The notes under the pieces are model-generated. The model was not told the origin of the DNA and searched no databases. It saw only the letters and a program-made list of their open reading frames with translations. Of a stretch of DNA of 64,000 nt, positions 60,597 through 64,000 are shown piece after piece; position 1 is the stretch's first letter, and every line of letters begins with the position of its first letter. Location: assembly GCF_000018865.1 (NCBI RefSeq), contig NC_010175.1, forward strand, positions 2,294,001 to 2,358,000, given 5' to 3'. A program made the position numbers and the translations under genes. This stretch comes from Chloroflexus aurantiacus J-10-fl (lineage in GTDB: Bacteria > Chloroflexota > Chloroflexia > Chloroflexales > Chloroflexaceae).

Positions 60597-62021
60597 TTAC
60601 TGCTGTCGACGCAGATAGTTCATTGACATCCAGCCTTCAATCACCTGGCCGTTGAGTTCAAACTGCACTTTTAACCATGGAATATTATCGGCCATCACCG
60701 GGCCTTCCAGCTTACGCACGACCGTGCCGTTGGGGACAACCATCATGATTGTCTCCGGTCGAGTATCTGGTGCAGAACGTAAATTTAAGCCCTCATTGAT
60801 ATTTACGACGTATAGTTCCTGGGTGTTTTGGTCGGCAAGGTTCAGATCGGGCCACTGCCATGCGGGTAATTCCGGCAGGCGTGGCGCACTTAGATTCAAG
60901 CGATCAAAGGCCCAGGTTACTGCCCAATACGATCCAAAGGCAACGGCGAGTAACAGCAATATCATGATAAGCCAGCCGGTCAGGCTACGCCGCCGATCCT
61001 GGCGGCGAAATTGATCAATGTCGAAGGCAGCGGTTATAGCCTGGCTGAAGCGGTCACGCAGGTCTTGCGAGCGCGAAGGAGCCGGTGTGCGAGCAGGGTT
61101 GGTACTGCCGACCGGCGCTGCTGTTCGTTCTGGTACCGGCAATGCAACCTGTGCCACTTCTGGTCGGTTCACAGCGAGTCGGCGCGTAGGCACGGTCAAC
61201 TGATGCCAGAGATTGTTGATAGCAGAGCCAAACACCTGGGCATCGGCGAAGCGTTGCCCTGGTTCGCGAGCGGTCGCCTGGGCAATAAGATCGTCAAGTG
61301 AAGGTACGTGCATTGTCGGGCGTACCTGTGACAACGAAGGAACCGATTGCGTGAGGTGGGCCAGTGCAGTTGTTTTGGCATCCTCACCGCGGATCGGTCG
61401 CTGGCCGGTAATCAGTTCAAAGAGTAAGATGCCCAATGCATAGACCACACTTGCCGGCTGGGCTGTCTGACCGGTGCTTAATTCGGGTGCCCGATAGTAG
61501 GCCAGATCGGCGGGTACCAGGGCAGGTGCAAGGAGCCAGCTCTCGACGAGTTTGACCTGATTATCACCGACAAGTAACAGGTTCGCGCTGCTAATGGGGG
61601 GATGATACAATCCCAGCGGGAGTTCGGCTGAACGTTGGCGCTGACAGAGCGCAATAGCATCGGCCACCTGGCGCACAATGCTAAGAGCCTGGGCAACGCT
61701 TAAGGCACCAATTCCGTACAGTGGACGGCCTTCGGCGGCTTCGGTAATCAGGAAGGGGCGACCATTGCTTTCACCGCTGTCGAACACTTCCAGGAAGACG
61801 GGGTGGGATCGGCGGGCACTTTGGGCCGCTTCAGCGAGAAACTGCTGCCGCTTCTGTTCATTACCGAGCAGAGACTTTCGTAACAGATGCACAAATACCT
61901 GTCGCTGAAGCCGCAAATCGGTTGCTTTGTACACCACCGCGAGGCGTGTCTCTCCGAGCGCCTCGTGGACCTGATAACGGCCAAAGATGACTGGCGGATT
62001 TGTTGTTCCAGGTGAGGTCAT
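60597..62021 (-). CDS. Membrane-anchored Ser/Thr pseudokinase with extracytoplasmic SH3b domain
   Basis: This 474-residue protein has the outline of a bacterial Hanks-type kinase (FGRYQVHEALGETRLAVVYK to YRAPELSTGQTAQPASVVYA), but the catalytic motifs are lost. The Gly-rich loop lacks its glycines, the VAIK Lys is His (VFVHLL), HRD is HPP (YHPPISSANLLL) and DFG is ESW (KLVESWLL). The APE motif remains. One membrane segment follows (LTGWLIMILLLLAVAFGSYW), then an SH3b domain (INEGLNLRSAPDTRP to MSMNYLRR). It is probably a scaffold or ligand sensor. Family membership is firm, inactivity is inferred. Confidence 0.83.
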   Translation of the reverse strand: MTSPGTTNPPVIFGRYQVHEALGETRLAVVYKATDLRLQRQVFVHLLRKSLLGNEQKRQQFLAEAAQSARRSHPVFLEVFDSGESNGRPFLITEAAEGRPLYGIGALSVAQALSIVRQVADAIALCQRQRSAELPLGLYHPPISSANLLLVGDNQVKLVESWLLAPALVPADLAYYRAPELSTGQTAQPASVVYALGILLFELITGQRPIRGEDAKTTALAHLTQSVPSLSQVRPTMHVPSLDDLIAQATAREPGQRFADAQVFGSAINNLWHQLTVPTRRLAVNRPEVAQVALPVPERTAAPVGSTNPARTPAPSRSQDLRDRFSQAITAAFDIDQFRRQDRRRSLTGWLIMILLLLAVAFGSYWAVTWAFDRLNLSAPRLPELPAWQWPDLNLADQNTQELYVVNINEGLNLRSAPDTRPETIMMVVPNGTVVRKLEGPVMADNIPWLKVQFELNGQVIEGWMSMNYLRRQQ

Positions 62022-62251
62022 GCGCGAGACCTGTCACTCGTGTCTGACAGTATCGTTTTAACTATTACCAATAGTGTTGCTGATCTTACTACAAGTCTTT
62101 CAAGTCGATCAGCAGATAACTATACTTTACCCGCTCCGGTAGCGTTTTGGGATAGGCTCTACATCTCTACTCTTAGTATACCGCTGTCGCGCAAAATGTG
62201 CATCATCTAACCCGGGATGAGGGCGTTGCCACCAGCTTATTTTTGCATACG

Positions 62252-62280
62252 GGGCAACCCACATGTACCGCGGGTTGCCC
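62252..62280 (-). terminator. Hairpin after the aminotransferase gene
   Basis: GGGCAACCC and GGGTTGCCC form a 9 bp stem, 14 bases past the stop. The minus-strand tail is not U-rich. Confidence 0.4.
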
Positions 62281-62294
62281 TCCTTCTGCCCAGG

Positions 62295-63644
62295 CTACGC
62301 AGTCAGACAGGCTTCAATTGCCAGTGCAAACCGGGCTACGGCCTCGTCGGCCTGAGCTTTCGTCAGGGTCAATGGTGGGCAGAAGCGGATTGTTGAGGCA
62401 CCGCAGGTGAGTACCAGCAGTCCTTTGCGAAAACTCTCGACCATCACTGCCTCGGCCAGCGCACCGGCGGGATTGCCCTGACTATCGACAAACTCGACAC
62501 CGATCATCAGGCCGCGCCCGCGTACTGCTCCGATCTGCGGGAATCGCTGCTGAAGGGCTTGCAGTTGTTCGAGGAGATAGGCACCAACCGTGGCGGCATT
62601 GTCCATCAACTCCTCTTCAACCATCGTGAGCAGTTCATACGCGACCGCACAGGTCAGACCATTCCCGCCATACGTATTGCCATGCGAACCGGGTTGCCAT
62701 TTGCGGGCCAGCTCGCTGCGGGCGATCATGGCACCCAGCGGTAAACCACCGCCCAGTCCCTTGGCCGAAGCCACAATATCGGGCACAATACCCTCGTGTT
62801 CAAAAGCCCACATCTTACCGGTACGACCCACACCACTCTGCACCTCATCAACGATGAGCAGAATGCCGTAACGATCACAGATCGAGCGCAGACGAGCCAG
62901 CGCTCCGGGAGGCGGCACTACATAGCCACCCTCACCCTGGATCGGCTCGATAATGATGGCGGCAACTTCTTCCGGGGGGGTTGTGGTCTTGAACAACGTG
63001 CGCTCGATCAGATCAAGACAGGCAATGTCACACTCTGGAAAACGAAGATTGATCGGGCAGCGGTAACAATTGGGATAGTAGGTATGGCTGACGCCGGGTA
63101 GCAGCGGGAAGAACCCCTGGCGCTGGCGTGGTTTGGACGCGGTGAGCGAAAGGCTGCCGTAGCTGCGACCGTGAAATGCGCCGTAAAAGGCAATAATGTT
63201 CTGGCGACCGGTTGCATAACGGGCCAGTTTAATACTGGCTTCAACTGCTTCCGTGCCACTGTTCGTGAAAAAAACCTGCCAGTCCTTGCCGCCGGGCATC
63301 AGTGAGACCAGCTTCTCGGCAGCGCGCACCATTGGTTCGTTGTAGAAGTCGGTGCCTGCCATGTGGGTGAAGCGTTGAAGCTGTTCCTGGGCAACCTGGA
63401 TCAGACGCGGATGGCAATGACCGGCAGCCAAAACTGCAATGCCTGCATTCATATCGAGGAAGCGATTGCCATCGACATCCCAGACCTCGCAGCCCTGCGC
63501 ATGGTCAATCACCAGGGGGTACACCCGTCCGAGTGGGGCAATTACAGTGTGATCGCGAGCCACCAGCTCCTGCGCTCGTGGGCCAGGAACCGGGCCCGGC
63601 ATGTAATCGGTTGGCAACCGTGCCGTTTCAGTGTGTGTGGTCAT
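62295..63644 (-). CDS. Class III (ornithine/GABA-type) aminotransferase
   Basis: This 449-residue PLP enzyme moves an omega- or acetylornithine-type amino group to 2-oxoglutarate. NSGTEAVEASIKLARYAT binds PLP phosphate, IIIEPIQGEGGY and LLIVDEVQSGVGRTG bracket the site, and the Schiff-base Lys is in IVASAKGLGGGLPLGAM. PNCYRCPINLRFPECDIACL resembles GABA aminotransferases more than acetylornithine ones. I start at the ATG at 63644, which has AGGGAG 7 bases upstream, not 27 bases earlier. Confidence 0.87.
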   Translation of the reverse strand: MTTHTETARLPTDYMPGPVPGPRAQELVARDHTVIAPLGRVYPLVIDHAQGCEVWDVDGNRFLDMNAGIAVLAAGHCHPRLIQVAQEQLQRFTHMAGTDFYNEPMVRAAEKLVSLMPGGKDWQVFFTNSGTEAVEASIKLARYATGRQNIIAFYGAFHGRSYGSLSLTASKPRQRQGFFPLLPGVSHTYYPNCYRCPINLRFPECDIACLDLIERTLFKTTTPPEEVAAIIIEPIQGEGGYVVPPPGALARLRSICDRYGILLIVDEVQSGVGRTGKMWAFEHEGIVPDIVASAKGLGGGLPLGAMIARSELARKWQPGSHGNTYGGNGLTCAVAYELLTMVEEELMDNAATVGAYLLEQLQALQQRFPQIGAVRGRGLMIGVEFVDSQGNPAGALAEAVMVESFRKGLLVLTCGASTIRFCPPLTLTKAQADEAVARFALAIEACLTA

Positions 63645-64000
63645 GATGTGCTCCCTTGCGGCTAACTCCAATTGTCAGGGTCATCATTGTAGCCGACGTG
63701 CAGATCAGGCGTCAAGCATTGTCAATGGCGGTATAGTTCAGGCGTTGAGATTGTCCTCACTTACCTGTGGCTATCGTTCCTGTTTCCTATTTTCTATCTC
63801 CTGTCTTCTCTGCAACATACACATTAACCCAAGAGTCGGCAATCCTGGACATACCTGTTATGATGAGAATGCGATATTTCTTGCTCGTTTATAACGATGA
63901 CATCTCATCGTGAGCAGTTGTATGACACCATTGTTGAATTCTCATCATCGCCTCTGGACAGCCATAGAAGAGCAGATAACTACACCTTCTGCGCAGCGGC
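63645..64000. other. Region upstream of the aminotransferase to window end
   Basis: I see no repeat, terminator or convincing gene. An open frame beginning ATG at 63897 runs off the end but has no ribosome binding site or recognisable protein. Confidence 0.4.

Noticed and set aside
63897-64000. A frame starting ATG and running off the window end
   Set aside because: Only 34 codons are visible, with no ribosome binding site and no recognisable family; it cannot be supported.
1-64000. Possible tRNA, rRNA, CRISPR array or transposase genes
   Set aside because: I looked for T-loop and cloverleaf signatures, regular short repeats with spacers, and DDE or HUH motifs in the gaps and found none.

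Overview
The window looks like chromosomal DNA of a filamentous anoxygenic phototroph of the Chloroflexus type (Chloroflexota). This is inferred from moderate-to-high GC, two-repeat FPETGH-type secreted proteins, a V4R/BchJ-like protein, many TPR, SH3b and pentapeptide proteins, and the style of the intergenic repeats. I could not run a search to confirm it. I recognise about 50 genes and no rRNA, tRNA, CRISPR array, transposase or prophage.

Layout. 1-9120: signalling genes: a CheR methyltransferase with TPRs, a PP2C/SpoIIE phosphatase, a TPR protein, an RsbW-like kinase overlapping an STAS antagonist, then L-lactate dehydrogenase, a CheY-like regulator and an HD-GYP regulator. 9121-11736: repeat-rich DNA around a membrane-anchored Mrr-like nuclease with an SH3b domain. 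11737-14959: two tandem clan GH-A glycosidases. 15539-19562: a potABCD polyamine ABC operon. 19852-21489: V4R-like and pentapeptide proteins. 21614-27072 (minus): uvrA, then a BsuBI/PstI-type restriction-modification gene cut in two by one in-frame TAG. 27243-29419: a DUF333 lipoprotein and an AhpD-like protein. 30457-33895 (minus): branched-chain-type 2-oxoacid dehydrogenase E1alpha-E1beta-E2, behind a leader that can fold into an attenuator.

34689-37569 (minus) holds a TPR membrane protein, a GH18-like protein and a small metallopeptidase. 37770-41756 carries an M42 aminopeptidase, glutamate dehydrogenase, two small membrane proteins and a zinc metallopeptidase. 41926-46849 carries uridine kinase, a DUF2156 protein, a dual-specificity phosphatase, a GNAT protein, an SH3b protein and a GT4 glycosyltransferase. 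A 1.6 kb repeat-rich non-coding stretch follows. 48421-52705 is a marR-ABC-ABC exporter operon with two candidate operators. Then come a large clostripain-like protein that seems to lack its catalytic cysteine (minus), another repeat-rich gap, gatA, rpsR, a Fur-family regulator, a nucleotidyltransferase/GNAT pair, a membrane-anchored Ser/Thr pseudokinase with SH3b, and a class III aminotransferase.

Three themes recur. Dispersed repeats: a roughly 200 bp imperfect repeat around a GTGCGGCAGC/GCTGCCGCAC palindrome, and 28-29 bp palindromes with GTAGGGGC/GCCCCTAC ends, fill most long gaps. Promoters: about ten genes have TGG directly before a TATACT/TACAAT/TATGAT-like hexamer, an extended -10 without a clear -35. 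Proteins: several have lost catalytic motifs, notably the pseudokinase, the C11-like protein and one half of the ABC exporter. The best candidates for something new are the broken M-R fusion, the bkd leader, the membrane nuclease bracketed by direct repeats, and the pseudokinase.
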